Assembly (NCBI GenBank): GCA_023623175.1
Contig: JAMNXU010000018.1
Span: forward strand, 1-64,000
Source of the DNA: Bacillota bacterium
GTDB lineage: Bacteria; Bacillota; Clostridia; Acetivibrionales; JAMNXU01
Length of the DNA: 64,000 nucleotides
Direction: 5' to 3'
Below, piece after piece: positions 16,613 through 23,554 of the stretch. The stretch's first letter is position 1; each line of letters opens with the position of its first letter. The position numbers were made by a program, and so were the translations under genes. Under the pieces are notes generated by a model. That model had not been told where the DNA came from. It was given only the letters and a program-made list of their open reading frames with translations, and searched no databases.

Positions 16613-17392
16613 ATGAATAGCAAAGTTGTACTGGTCCTTGTCGACGGAATGGTCCCGGAAAGCCTTGAAGCCTGCGGGCATGGTTTCGTGCCCGGATTTC
16701 TTGAAAAAAGCATTTCAATTATGAATGCGCGGACTGTAATGCCGTCTTCAACCCTGCCATGCCATATGTCGCTATTCCACAGTGTATTGCCCCAACGCCA
16801 CGGCATATTGACAAATACTTATGTTCCCCAGGTAAGGCCGATTGCCGGATTGTTTGAACTGCTCAAAAAATGCGGCAGAACCACCGCAACGTTTTACAAC
16901 TGGGAGCAGCTGCGCGACTTGTCGCGCCCGGGATCGCTGTCATATTCCCATTACATTTCCCAGTATGATTACGAAAATACCGACAGCCGGTTGACGGATT
17001 CCGCCATTGATTACATAAACGAAAAATCACCGGATTTCGTATTTATATACCTTGGCAACACCGACGAGATCGGTCATAAGTACGGCTGGATGTCGAAGGA
17101 GTACCTGGATGCCGTGAACATTGCCTGGAGCTGTATTGAGAGGATATATAACGGCATATCCGGCGAATACACGATAATTGTGACGGCCGATCACGGCGGA
17201 CATGATTATACGCACGGAACCGAGCTCGATTCTGACATGACAATTCCCATAATTATCAGGAGCAGCGTGCCGTGCAGGGCGTCGGACAGGGCGAAGGACG
17301 CGAGCATCATTGACATTGCGCCTACAATTGCAGAAATAATGGGCGTAGAGCCGGACAGCGACTGGAAGGGCGAAAGCCTGGTTTGCCGGTGA
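16613..17392 (+). CDS. Alkaline phosphatase-fold phosphodiesterase/nucleotide pyrophosphatase
   Basis: A 259-residue cytoplasmic protein of the type I phosphodiesterase/NPP branch of the alkaline phosphatase superfamily. The two-metal centre is visible: D11 in LVDGM, nucleophile T47 in PSSTLPCH, D and H in GNTDEIGHKYG, D-H in TADHGGHD and the last His in THGTELD. The domain is compact and lacks a signal peptide, so the substrate is an intracellular phosphodiester or phosphonate. Start ATG 16613 follows AGAGGGAGA. A weak hairpin follows the gene (17419-17457). The neighbouring DUF362 gene does not clarify the pathway. Confidence 0.85.
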   Translation: MNSKVVLVLVDGMVPESLEACGHGFVPGFLEKSISIMNARTVMPSSTLPCHMSLFHSVLPQRHGILTNTYVPQVRPIAGLFELLKKCGRTTATFYNWEQLRDLSRPGSLSYSHYISQYDYENTDSRLTDSAIDYINEKSPDFVFIYLGNTDEIGHKYGWMSKEYLDAVNIAWSCIERIYNGISGEYTIIVTADHGGHDYTHGTELDSDMTIPIIIRSSVPCRASDRAKDASIIDIAPTIAEIMGVEPDSDWKGESLVCR

Positions 17393-17418
17393 GATGTGTG
17401 CTCTTTTTGTTGTTTTTG

Positions 17419-17457
17419 AATTGACCGGGGAACAGTCCATGGGACGGTCAATTTTAT
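17419..17457 (+). terminator. Hairpin after phosphodiesterase gene
   Basis: AATTGACCG (17419-17427) pairs with CGGTCAATT (17444-17452), with partly paired GGGA/TCCC inside, then TTATTAT. The loop region contains GGGGAACAGTCC and GGGACGG, resembling the dispersed GGGACA repeat family. Confidence 0.65.
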
Positions 17458-17512
17458 TATGTTCAATGTCTAATGAATTGGTTAATTCTATTAAAAACCG
17501 GGAAAATAATCG

Positions 17513-17671
17513 TTGACAAAACGGTTAACCAACCGGATGAAAAACAGGCCGGAAAAGAGCCGGCTGAAAAGCAGGCTGGAAAAAGAGCTGGCTAAAAAAG
17601 GCTGGAAAAAGAGTCGGCCAAGGCGGGCTGGAAAAAGAGCCGGCAAAAACAGGCCGCGAAAAGGAGGATGA
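17513..17671 (+). repeat. GGCTGGAAAAAGAG repeat array with a basic 52-codon frame
   Basis: From about 17528 to 17655 the sequence GCCGGAAAAGAG / GCTGGAAAAAGAG recurs six times. One frame stays open from TTG 17513 to TGA 17669 and would encode a 52-residue, extremely basic peptide (Arg and Lys over half, with segments such as KSRPRRAGKRAGKNRPRKGG). The TTG has no convincing ribosome site and the stop overlaps the ribosome site of the rubrerythrin gene. Array or leader peptide are both possible; I regard it mainly as repeat DNA. Confidence 0.45.
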
Positions 17672-17674
17672 ACG

Positions 17675-18169
17675 ATGAGCGAAAGCAAAACGATGAAAAA
17701 CCTGATGGAAGCATTTGCCGGGGAATCCCAGGCTAACAGGAAGTATCTGGCTTATGCCAGGCAGGCTGAAAAAGAAGGAAAACTCAATGCCGCCAAGCTG
17801 TTCAGGGCAGCGGCCGATGCTGAAACACTGCATGCCATGAGATTGTTTGAAGTTGCAGGAAAGGTTGGCTCTACGGAGGAAAACCTGAAAGACGGTGTTG
17901 CAGGCGAGACCTATGAGTTTGAGCAGATGTATCCTCCGTTCGTGAAGGAAGCTGAAGCTGAAGGAAACAAGGCGGCAGCCATGGCCTTCACCTTTGCGAT
18001 GAAGGCGGAAGAGGTTCACGCAAGGCTCTACAGGGAAGCATTGGAGAACCTTGGCCAGACGGAGGAAGTGTTTTATTATCTCTGCCCGGTATGCGGGAAT
18101 ATTGAAAAGTCCGTTCCGGAGAAATGCAGCATTTGCGGCGCCCCCGGAAGCAAGTTTATCAAGTACTGA
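17675..18169 (+). CDS. rbr: Rubrerythrin
   Basis: A 164-residue cytoplasmic non-heme iron protein that reduces hydrogen peroxide in anaerobes. Residues 1-130 form the four-helix diiron domain with EAFAGESQANRKY, ADAETLHAMR and a second half MKAEEVHARLY supplying the Glu and His ligands. The C-terminus is a rubredoxin-type iron site with C137PVC140 and C151SIC154. Its length and order are standard for small clostridial rubrerythrins. ATG 17675 follows AAGGAGG. The electron donor is not encoded here. A strong terminator follows and the next gene, bacteriohemerythrin, is convergent, giving a small oxygen-defence cluster. Confidence 0.95.
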   Translation: MSESKTMKNLMEAFAGESQANRKYLAYARQAEKEGKLNAAKLFRAAADAETLHAMRLFEVAGKVGSTEENLKDGVAGETYEFEQMYPPFVKEAEAEGNKAAAMAFTFAMKAEEVHARLYREALENLGQTEEVFYYLCPVCGNIEKSVPEKCSICGAPGSKFIKY

Positions 18170-18197
18170 TTAATACTGATTAAAGAAACTCAAAATA

Positions 18198-18252
18198 ATA
18201 CACATCCCTCATCGTGGAATTTACCGGTTACGTTGAGGGGTGTGTATTTTTT
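18198..18252. terminator. Bidirectional terminator between rubrerythrin and bacteriohemerythrin
   Basis: ATACACATCCCTCA (18198-18211) pairs with TGAGGGGTGTGTAT (18234-18247, one G-T pair), with T6 after and A-rich sequence before, so it can end transcripts from both convergent genes. Confidence 0.85.
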
Positions 18253-18265
18253 AATATATATACAC

Positions 18266-18673
18266 TCATGAACCGAGAGTCTTCACATAGTCGCCTATTT
18301 TCTTGTCCATGTTCTTGATGTGGTTTGTAAGCCAGTTAATAACCATCTTGTTGGCATTGATAATTACCAGGATATTGCCGCCGGAGCTTTCATATTCGCT
18401 TTTCAGCCTGGCGAGTTCATTGACAAAGTTTGCATGGGCCTTCTTCTGGGCTTCAATTTCCGGGTAGCGGATTTCCTCCATGTAAGCTTCTTCATCCCTG
18501 AAATGCTGTTTTGTATATTCATCCAGGAATCCAAGCATTTTATCAATATAGTCCCTTGCTCTCCGTTCTTTCCCGGCTTCAAACAGTTCGTTTGCCATTT
18601 CAAACCAGATTTTGTGCTGCTCGTCAATGTGATCCACGCCGACCGACAGGTCAGGAGTCCAAACGATTGGCAT
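18266..18673 (-). CDS. Bacteriohemerythrin
   Basis: A 135-residue diiron oxygen-binding protein. The ligand set is in place: H18 and D21..H25 region (DHIDEQH), H58 with E62/E63 (KQHFRDEEAYM), H80 (KKAHANF) and H117 with D121 (NHIKNMDKKI). The start codon at 18673 is preceded on the minus strand by GGAAGGAGGGTC. Such proteins carry or sense O2 in the cytosol, often handing it to reductive scavengers. Its position, tail-to-tail with rubrerythrin, supports an oxidative-stress role. No membrane or signalling domain is attached. Confidence 0.93.
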   Translation of the reverse strand: MPIVWTPDLSVGVDHIDEQHKIWFEMANELFEAGKERRARDYIDKMLGFLDEYTKQHFRDEEAYMEEIRYPEIEAQKKAHANFVNELARLKSEYESSGGNILVIINANKMVINWLTNHIKNMDKKIGDYVKTLGS

Positions 18674-18837
18674 AATGACCCTCCTTCCGGAATATGTCTT
18701 TTGGAATAAATATCTATTAAGATGATTTTACAGGTTTTCTCATGCAAATTCAATAGATTGGCAGAATAATGGCGAAATGTGTCGTGGGCATATGTTAAAA
18801 ATTCGGTGGTAAGCCCGGAAAAAAGGCGGAATAAATA

Positions 18838-18866
18838 TTGGCAATAAAATAATTTTTGATTATAAT
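18838..18866 (+). promoter_or_regulatory. Sigma-A promoter of the MarR-esterase operon
   Basis: TTGGCA (18838-18843) and TATAAT (18861-18866) are separated by exactly 17 bases. This is a near-consensus housekeeping promoter 94 bases upstream of the MarR gene. Confidence 0.8.
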
Positions 18867-18886
18867 AGTTTATATACGAAACTATT
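18864..18886 (+). promoter_or_regulatory. Palindromic MarR-type operator
   Basis: AATAGTTT (18864-18871) and AAACTATT (18879-18886) form a perfect inverted repeat with a seven-base centre. It overlaps the -10 box and the presumed start of transcription, and a further GAAACTAT half-site lies at 18894-18901. The size and place are what a MarR dimer would use to repress its own operon; binding is inferred. Confidence 0.6.
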
Positions 18887-18959
18887 TTAATATGAAACTA
18901 TAATTACACTCGACATAATTTATTATTCCTGAAACATTAACACCGTTTGGAGGTAGTGC

Positions 18960-19481
18960 ATGATGGTGCAGCAAAAAGGAGCGCGTCTGCTGCATTCCTG
19001 CTTGAATATGAGAAGACAGTTGAACAGGCTGCTGAGCAACGGAGACCTCACCCAGGGGGAGTACCTGGTATTGCGGAATCTGTGGCTCTCAGGCAGTGAC
19101 TCGGATCCCAGCCTGCCGGGTTCCCGCAGCGAAGGACATAATAAAGGAAGGCACGTTAAAGCTGCTGATCTTTCGGATATGCTTGAATTGTCAAGGCCGT
19201 CAATTACCCGCATTCTCAATGACCTGGAACACAGGGGATTCATCACGCGAAGCATTGACAAGAAAGACAGGAGGAGTATAAGGATTGAACTGACCCAGGC
19301 TGGTGCTGAAGCCCTTGAAAAGGCGAACAGGAGGATACTGGGCATTGCCGAAAGGCTTGTTGTTTCACTGGGCGAAACCGATACGGATAAACTGATTGAG
19401 CTCATGGACAGGCTTGCGGAAATTTACAGGGAACTGCTTGAAGAAAGGCGGGGTGAAAGCGATGAGCAAAACAGCGAATGA
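18960..19481 (+). CDS. MarR-family transcriptional regulator
   Basis: A 173-residue regulator, ATG 18960 behind TTGGAGG. After the first helix (ARLLHSCLNMRRQLNRLL) and the TQGEYLVLRNLW helix there is a 25-residue hydrophilic insertion (SGSDSDPSLPGSRSEGHNK), then the winged helix: AADLSDMLELSRPSITRILN, HRGFITRSIDKKDRRSIRIE (about 68-112), then the dimerisation helices. The wing residues DKKDRR are typical. It likely represses its own operon through the palindrome over the promoter and may respond to a ligand processed by the esterase. Its 3' end overlaps the esterase gene by 20 bases. Confidence 0.9.
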   Translation: MMVQQKGARLLHSCLNMRRQLNRLLSNGDLTQGEYLVLRNLWLSGSDSDPSLPGSRSEGHNKGRHVKAADLSDMLELSRPSITRILNDLEHRGFITRSIDKKDRRSIRIELTQAGAEALEKANRRILGIAERLVVSLGETDTDKLIELMDRLAEIYRELLEERRGESDEQNSE

Positions 19482-20760
19482 GAAGGATAGAAGCAAAGGG
19501 ATGGCGGGCAAAAGCGATGGTATGGCGGAAAACAGGAAGGGGATTGCCGGAAACAAGGCAGATATTGCTGAAGCACGGGAATGGATTGCCGGAAACAGTG
19601 CAGATATCGCGAAAGACAGTAAGGTGATAGCTGGAAACAGGGGAGAGGTCGCTGAAAACAGAAAAGAGGTTGCAGGAGACGGTGAAGGGATTGCAGGGAG
19701 CAGAAAAGCGATTACAGAAGACAGAGAAGAGATTATTGGAGACAGAAAAGCGATTGTAAAAAACCGGGAAGAACTTGCCAATAGCAGGAAACATCTTATT
19801 GAAAACGGAAAAGAAATTTCTGATAACAGGGAAAAGATTATTAAACGCGGTAGAAAAAAGTCCGCCATTTGGATTGCGCTATTGATACTGGTTGCCGCCG
19901 TGGCAGCCGGAGGTTTTTGGCTTGCGTCCGGGGATCGCAAGAATGAAACTTTTATGCAGGGCATTTTGACAATCGGTGGCAACAGCAACATCAGGCTGCT
20001 GAAACAATTGAATGACAACTGGAAGCTGCCCGGGGATTATTCCCTGGAAGTCATCGAGGCTGGCGGGCTTGTAATGGAATGGGTGCAGAAAAAAGACGCC
20101 AAGCCCGACAAGGCAATACTGCAGCTCCACGGAGGTGCTTACACCCGTTCACTGAAGGATAACGGGACGACATACCGCCGCTCAGCGGTGCAATACGCCA
20201 GGTTGAGCGGAGCGGGAGTTCTGACCGTGGATTACCGCGTTGCCCCGGAACATCCTTATCCCGCTGCATTGGAAGATGCCGTCCGGGCATATGAATGGCT
20301 CCTGGACCAGGGATATCTGCCTGAAAATACCATAATAGCGGGAGATTCCGCCGGTGGAGGACTGACGCTGGCGACCGCCCTTTATATCAGGGATAACGAC
20401 ATGCCGATGCCAGCGGCGCTGATAACCATGTCCGCATGGACAAATCTTAAGTACAGGCGCTGGATTCCCCCTTATGCAGGAGATGATCGCGCTGACAATC
20501 CTTATATTTCACCGTTCTACGGGGAGTTTCACGATTTTCCTCCCATGCTGATGCAGGTGGGCGGGGATGAAATGCTTCTGGACGACACTGTAAAAGTCGC
20601 GCAGAAAGCCAGGGAAGCGGGAGTCGCGGTGGTGCAGACAACATACCCCGGCATGTTCCACGTGTTCCAGATGCTTTTTCCGGAATTGCCCGACGCCAAC
20701 AGGGCGTGGGAAGAAGTGGAGGCGTTTATAAAAACCGTTTACGGCACCGCTGCCAATTGA
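19462..20760 (+). CDS. Membrane-anchored alpha/beta hydrolase with heptad-repeat N-terminus
   Basis: A 432-residue protein, ATG 19462. Residues about 13-130 are 15 or more seven-residue repeats of the type GIAGNKADIAE / VIAGNRGEVAE / AITEDREEIIG, a long coiled coil. A single membrane helix (134-156, AIWIALLILVAAVAAGGFWL) follows, with the basic RGRKK on its N-terminal side, so the coil should be cytoplasmic and the enzyme outside. The enzyme is an alpha/beta-hydrolase of the hormone-sensitive-lipase (fold-3) type: oxyanion HGGAY (from 223), nucleophile GDSAGGG (S296), acid in GGDEMLLDD (about 368) and H399 in FHVF. It would hydrolyse short acyl esters. The repeat-plus-esterase arrangement is not one I know. 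Confidence 0.85.
   Translation: MSKTANEKDRSKGMAGKSDGMAENRKGIAGNKADIAEAREWIAGNSADIAKDSKVIAGNRGEVAENRKEVAGDGEGIAGSRKAITEDREEIIGDRKAIVKNREELANSRKHLIENGKEISDNREKIIKRGRKKSAIWIALLILVAAVAAGGFWLASGDRKNETFMQGILTIGGNSNIRLLKQLNDNWKLPGDYSLEVIEAGGLVMEWVQKKDAKPDKAILQLHGGAYTRSLKDNGTTYRRSAVQYARLSGAGVLTVDYRVAPEHPYPAALEDAVRAYEWLLDQGYLPENTIIAGDSAGGGLTLATALYIRDNDMPMPAALITMSAWTNLKYRRWIPPYAGDDRADNPYISPFYGEFHDFPPMLMQVGGDEMLLDDTVKVAQKAREAGVAVVQTTYPGMFHVFQMLFPELPDANRAWEEVEAFIKTVYGTAAN
19498..19852 (+). repeat. Diverged 21-bp repeats coding for heptads
   Basis: The 5' part of the esterase gene consists of imperfect 21-bp units (GGAAACAGG/GAAAACAGA..GATTGCCG type), so the protein repeat arose by tandem DNA duplication and later diverged by substitutions that keep the I/V-A-x-N/D-R pattern. 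Confidence 0.7.
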
Positions 20761-21078
20761 AAAAGAAGCGACAGGCAGTCGGAGCAGGAACCCGATAATA
20801 TTCTGCCGGATACTGGATATAAACAGGCCGAAAAACTTGCTGAACAGAAGTCATAACTTCTCCTTATATTCAGGTGTCGGATGTGGGCACGGGACCGGGT
20901 TCGGTGCCGTTGGGGATTATTGAGTATTATCGTGCTTTGTCGGAGAGCTTTTCCGATATTCCATTTTCAGTGAGTTTTACATTAAATGTAAATCGGACAG
21001 TGAAAGCGTTTATTTGGGGATAGGGGAAAATACCAGGATTACAATAGATTATTAACGATTATTAACGGAGGGATTTAT
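20761..21078. promoter_or_regulatory. Gap with a 17-bp palindrome before DUF1848 gene
   Basis: TTTACATT (20976-20983) and AATGTAAA (20985-20992) form a perfect inverted repeat around one base, 87 bases upstream of the DUF1848 start. It could be an operator. Nothing else is recognised in this gap. Confidence 0.35.
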
Positions 21079-21975
21079 TTGATTCTAAGTGTCAGCCGCA
21101 GGACTGACATACCTGCATTTTATTCCGAATGGTTTTTCAACCGCCTGAAAGAAGGATATGTGCTGGTTCGCAATCCCATGAACCATCGCCAGGTAAGCAA
21201 AGTAACGCTGAATCCCGATGTTGTGGACTGCATTGTTTTCTGGACAAAGGATCCTGCCAACATGCTCGACAAATTGGATTTGTTAAAGGAATATAATTAT
21301 TATTTTCTAATCACCGTCAATCCCTACGGCAGTCAAATTGAGAGGAATGTCCCGCAAAAGGAAAATATCATTGAATCCTTCCGGAGGCTGTCAGCCTTGA
21401 TTGGGAAAAAGAGAACGGTGTGGAGGTATGACCCGATCATTTTAACAGACAAAATTGATATTGATTACCACAGGGAACATTTCGACAAACTGGCCGCAAG
21501 GCTCAGGGATTATACCGAACGATGCATTATCAGCTTCATGGACTTGTACAGGAAGACTGAAAGGAACATGAAAAGGCTTAATGCCGTTGCCATAAATGAG
21601 CACGATATGCTGGAAACAGCGAAGATTCTTGCAGATATAGCTTCAGGTCATGGCTTGAAAATCGGGGCATGCTGTGAGCCTATGGACCTGTCGCCGGTTG
21701 GGATAGAGCGGGCCCGGTGCATAGACGCCAGGCTGATTGCGGAGATACTGGGGGAGAACATAAGCATTCCGAAGGATAAAAATCAGAGAGATATATGCGG
21801 TTGTGCTGCCAGTATTGATATCGGGGCCTACAACACCTGTAAACACGGGTGCCTGTATTGCTATGCCAATTACAGCGACAAAGCCGTAGCAAACAACATA
21901 ATGAAGCATGATCCCGGATCGCCGGTGCTCATCGGCAATGTAGAACCCGGAGACATTATTACGGAGAGAACATAG
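21079..21975 (+). CDS. DUF1848 family Fe-S protein
   Basis: A 298-residue protein starting at TTG 21079 behind ACGGAGGG. It matches DUF1848 from the opening ILSVSRRTDIPAFYSEWF through DCIVFWTKDP and the WRYDPI segment. Near the C-terminus CGCAASIDIGAYNTC leads into CKHGCLYCYAN, a CxxxCxxC motif (C254, C258, C261) as in radical SAM and photolyase-type Fe-S enzymes, here placed at the end of the chain instead of the beginning. CGC (about 237-239) may add ligands. The family's reaction is not established. It has its own double terminator downstream and no operon partner. Confidence 0.88.
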   Translation: MILSVSRRTDIPAFYSEWFFNRLKEGYVLVRNPMNHRQVSKVTLNPDVVDCIVFWTKDPANMLDKLDLLKEYNYYFLITVNPYGSQIERNVPQKENIIESFRRLSALIGKKRTVWRYDPIILTDKIDIDYHREHFDKLAARLRDYTERCIISFMDLYRKTERNMKRLNAVAINEHDMLETAKILADIASGHGLKIGACCEPMDLSPVGIERARCIDARLIAEILGENISIPKDKNQRDICGCAASIDIGAYNTCKHGCLYCYANYSDKAVANNIMKHDPGSPVLIGNVEPGDIITERT

Positions 21976-21999
21976 GACAGGGGCCTCCCTGTCCTGTTT
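21974..21999 (+). terminator. Terminator 1 after DUF1848 gene
   Basis: AGGACAGGG (21974-21982) pairs with CCCTGTCCT (21987-21995) over a GCCT loop, followed by GTTT. The stem overlaps the stop codon. It resembles the GGGACA repeat but is self-contained. Confidence 0.7.
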
Positions 22000-22036
22000 C
22001 AGCGTTTATTACGATGCCGAGGCTGTACCACATGGC

Positions 22037-22068
22037 AAAAAGCATCTACTAATTGTAGATGCTTTTTT
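22037..22068 (+). terminator. Terminator 2 after DUF1848 gene
   Basis: A 13-bp stem AAAAAGCATCTAC with GTAGATGCTTTTTT around TAATT, ending in T6. Confidence 0.9.
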
Positions 22069-22107
22069 AACTTCATTTTTCGGTGTCTAAACGGATCTTT
22101 CAGGTTG

Positions 22108-22145
22108 TTGACACAGCAATATTAATTGCATATTATATAATTATA
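22108..22145 (+). promoter_or_regulatory. Promoter of the ferredoxin-ArsR operon with AT palindrome
   Basis: TTGACA (22108-22113), 17 bases, TATTAT (22131-22136). The -10 box runs into ATATAATTATAT (22134-22145), a perfect 12-bp palindrome, and further TATAAT-rich repeats. ArsR-family dimers bind such AT-rich palindromes at the -10 region, so autorepression by the operon's third gene is plausible. Confidence 0.65.
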
Positions 22146-22236
22146 TTATAATATACTAATATAGAAATCTCCAAATCCGTCTTAAATCATCACGCTGTTA
22201 AATGTTAAACAGTGTAATTTAATGAAGGAGGATGGC

Positions 22237-22446
22237 ATGAGAAAGGCAGTTGTCAAACAAACGGAATGCGTGGCCTGCGGGGTTTGCGCAAAAACCTGTC
22301 CGCGCAGGGCTATATCCATTTTTCACGGGATTTACGCAACGGTCAGCGAGGAGCTGTGCATTGGATGCAGAAAGTGCGAAAAAGCGTGCCCCGCTTCGGT
22401 AATTGAAGTTGTGCAGAAGGAACCGGCGAAAAGAGAGGCTGTTTAA
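22237..22446 (+). CDS. 2[4Fe-4S] ferredoxin-type protein
   Basis: A 69-residue electron carrier. CVACGVCAKTCP and CIGCRKCEKACP are two complete [4Fe-4S] cluster motifs. ATG 22237 is used because AAGGAGG lies at 22225-22231; the ATG at 22222 would place the ribosome site inside the gene. It is the first gene of an operon with a membrane Fe-S protein (22 bases downstream) and an ArsR regulator, so it probably shuttles electrons to or from that membrane protein. Confidence 0.9.
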   Translation: MRKAVVKQTECVACGVCAKTCPRRAISIFHGIYATVSEELCIGCRKCEKACPASVIEVVQKEPAKREAV

Positions 22447-22468
22447 TGAGAAAGTGGGAGGTTGAATA

Positions 22469-23041
22469 ATGAAAAAGTGGAATGATTATTTGTGGATATT
22501 CTCTGCAGTATATTTAATTTCAGGTTTTTTCAACATCCTGTTTGCGTGGGTGGGACTGATTTGCTTTGTTACTCCGCTGCTTCTTTCAATAATGGGAAAG
22601 GGGAAAATATACTGCAACAGCTATTGCGGAAGAGGGCAGCTGTTTCAATTGCTGGGAGGCAGGCTTGGGCTTTCTTCCAACCGCAGCATACCGGCATTTA
22701 TAAGAAGCAGATGGTTTCGTTACGGCTTTCTGGCGTTTTTCATGACCATGTTCATGATAATGCTTTTTTCCACTTTCCTGGTTTTCAACGGAACCAATAG
22801 TTTGAAAGAGGTTGTTACAATTTTGTGGACCATTAAACTCCCATGGAACTGGACCAATACCGCCATGGTGCCGCCATGGGTTGCCCAGTTCGCCTTTGGT
22901 TTCTACAGTGTCATGCTTACGTCCACAATACTGGGACTGCTAACCATGTTTTTTTTCAAACCCCGTTCATGGTGCGTTTATTGTCCGATGGGCACGATGA
23001 CCCAGGGTATAAGTGTGCTCAGGTACAGGGGAAAAAACTGA
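22469..23041 (+). CDS. Membrane protein with NapH/NosR-like cysteine motifs
   Basis: A 190-residue protein with four to five membrane helices (residues 7-40, 75-98, about 108-125, 142-165). Short cysteine motifs lie at the membrane faces: CNSYCGRGQLF (about 50-60) and SWCVYCPMGTMTQ (about 170-182). This is the layout of the 4Fe-4S binding membrane family related to NapH, NosR and CcoG, but each motif has only two cysteines, so one cluster would be shared or atypical. GGGAGG precedes ATG 22469. With the ferredoxin it could move electrons across or along the membrane; acceptor unknown. Confidence 0.78.
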   Translation: MKKWNDYLWIFSAVYLISGFFNILFAWVGLICFVTPLLLSIMGKGKIYCNSYCGRGQLFQLLGGRLGLSSNRSIPAFIRSRWFRYGFLAFFMTMFMIMLFSTFLVFNGTNSLKEVVTILWTIKLPWNWTNTAMVPPWVAQFAFGFYSVMLTSTILGLLTMFFFKPRSWCVYCPMGTMTQGISVLRYRGKN

Positions 23042-23125
23042 TTAAATTTAGAGCATAAATAAGTTGGATAAATTGGATAAATTAGAGTACAAAAGAATCA
23101 GGTACAGAAAGCAGGTGCATATTAG

Positions 23126-23419
23126 ATGGAGCGGCAGGCAAAGGAAATAGCCGATTTGCTTAAAGTCCTGGCAAACCAGCACAGGTTGCTGGTTTTGTGC
23201 CATTTGATTGAAAGGCCGATGAATGTCACCGAGTTGCATGAAAAGATACCTGGCATATCCCAGTCGGCACTGTCCCAGAACCTCGCGCTGCTGAAAGCAT
23301 ACGGCATTATTGATTCCGACAGGCACGGCCTTCAGAATGTCTACCACATTAATGATGAAAGGATTAAAAAGGTGATACAAACGCTGAGGGAAACTTATTG
23401 CAGGCCTGATAATAAATGA
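23126..23419 (+). CDS. ArsR-family transcriptional regulator
   Basis: A 97-residue winged-helix protein. KEIADLLKVLANQHRLLVLCHL is the characteristic first helices, VTELHEKIPGISQSALSQNLALLKAYGII the recognition helix-turn-helix, followed by the wing RHGLQNVYHIND. The metal-binding ELCVCD motif of ArsR proper is replaced by ELHEKI, so it should not sense arsenic; Cys in LVLCHL and TYCRP may serve redox or sulfur sensing as in BigR/SqrR-like relatives. Third gene of the ferredoxin operon, separated by a short repeat (TTGGATAAA twice at about 23060-23082). Confidence 0.88.
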   Translation: MERQAKEIADLLKVLANQHRLLVLCHLIERPMNVTELHEKIPGISQSALSQNLALLKAYGIIDSDRHGLQNVYHINDERIKKVIQTLRETYCRPDNK

Positions 23420-23554
23420 ATTCCAGTTTTGTTGCCGATGTTATTGCCGTTGGGTAGATATTGATGTAAAATATAGCATGTCAACGGCAAAATCTTTGAT
23501 TAATTTCAAAACACATATTTCGAAAAGATTATGAAGCTTCTTTTGGGGGTAGTT

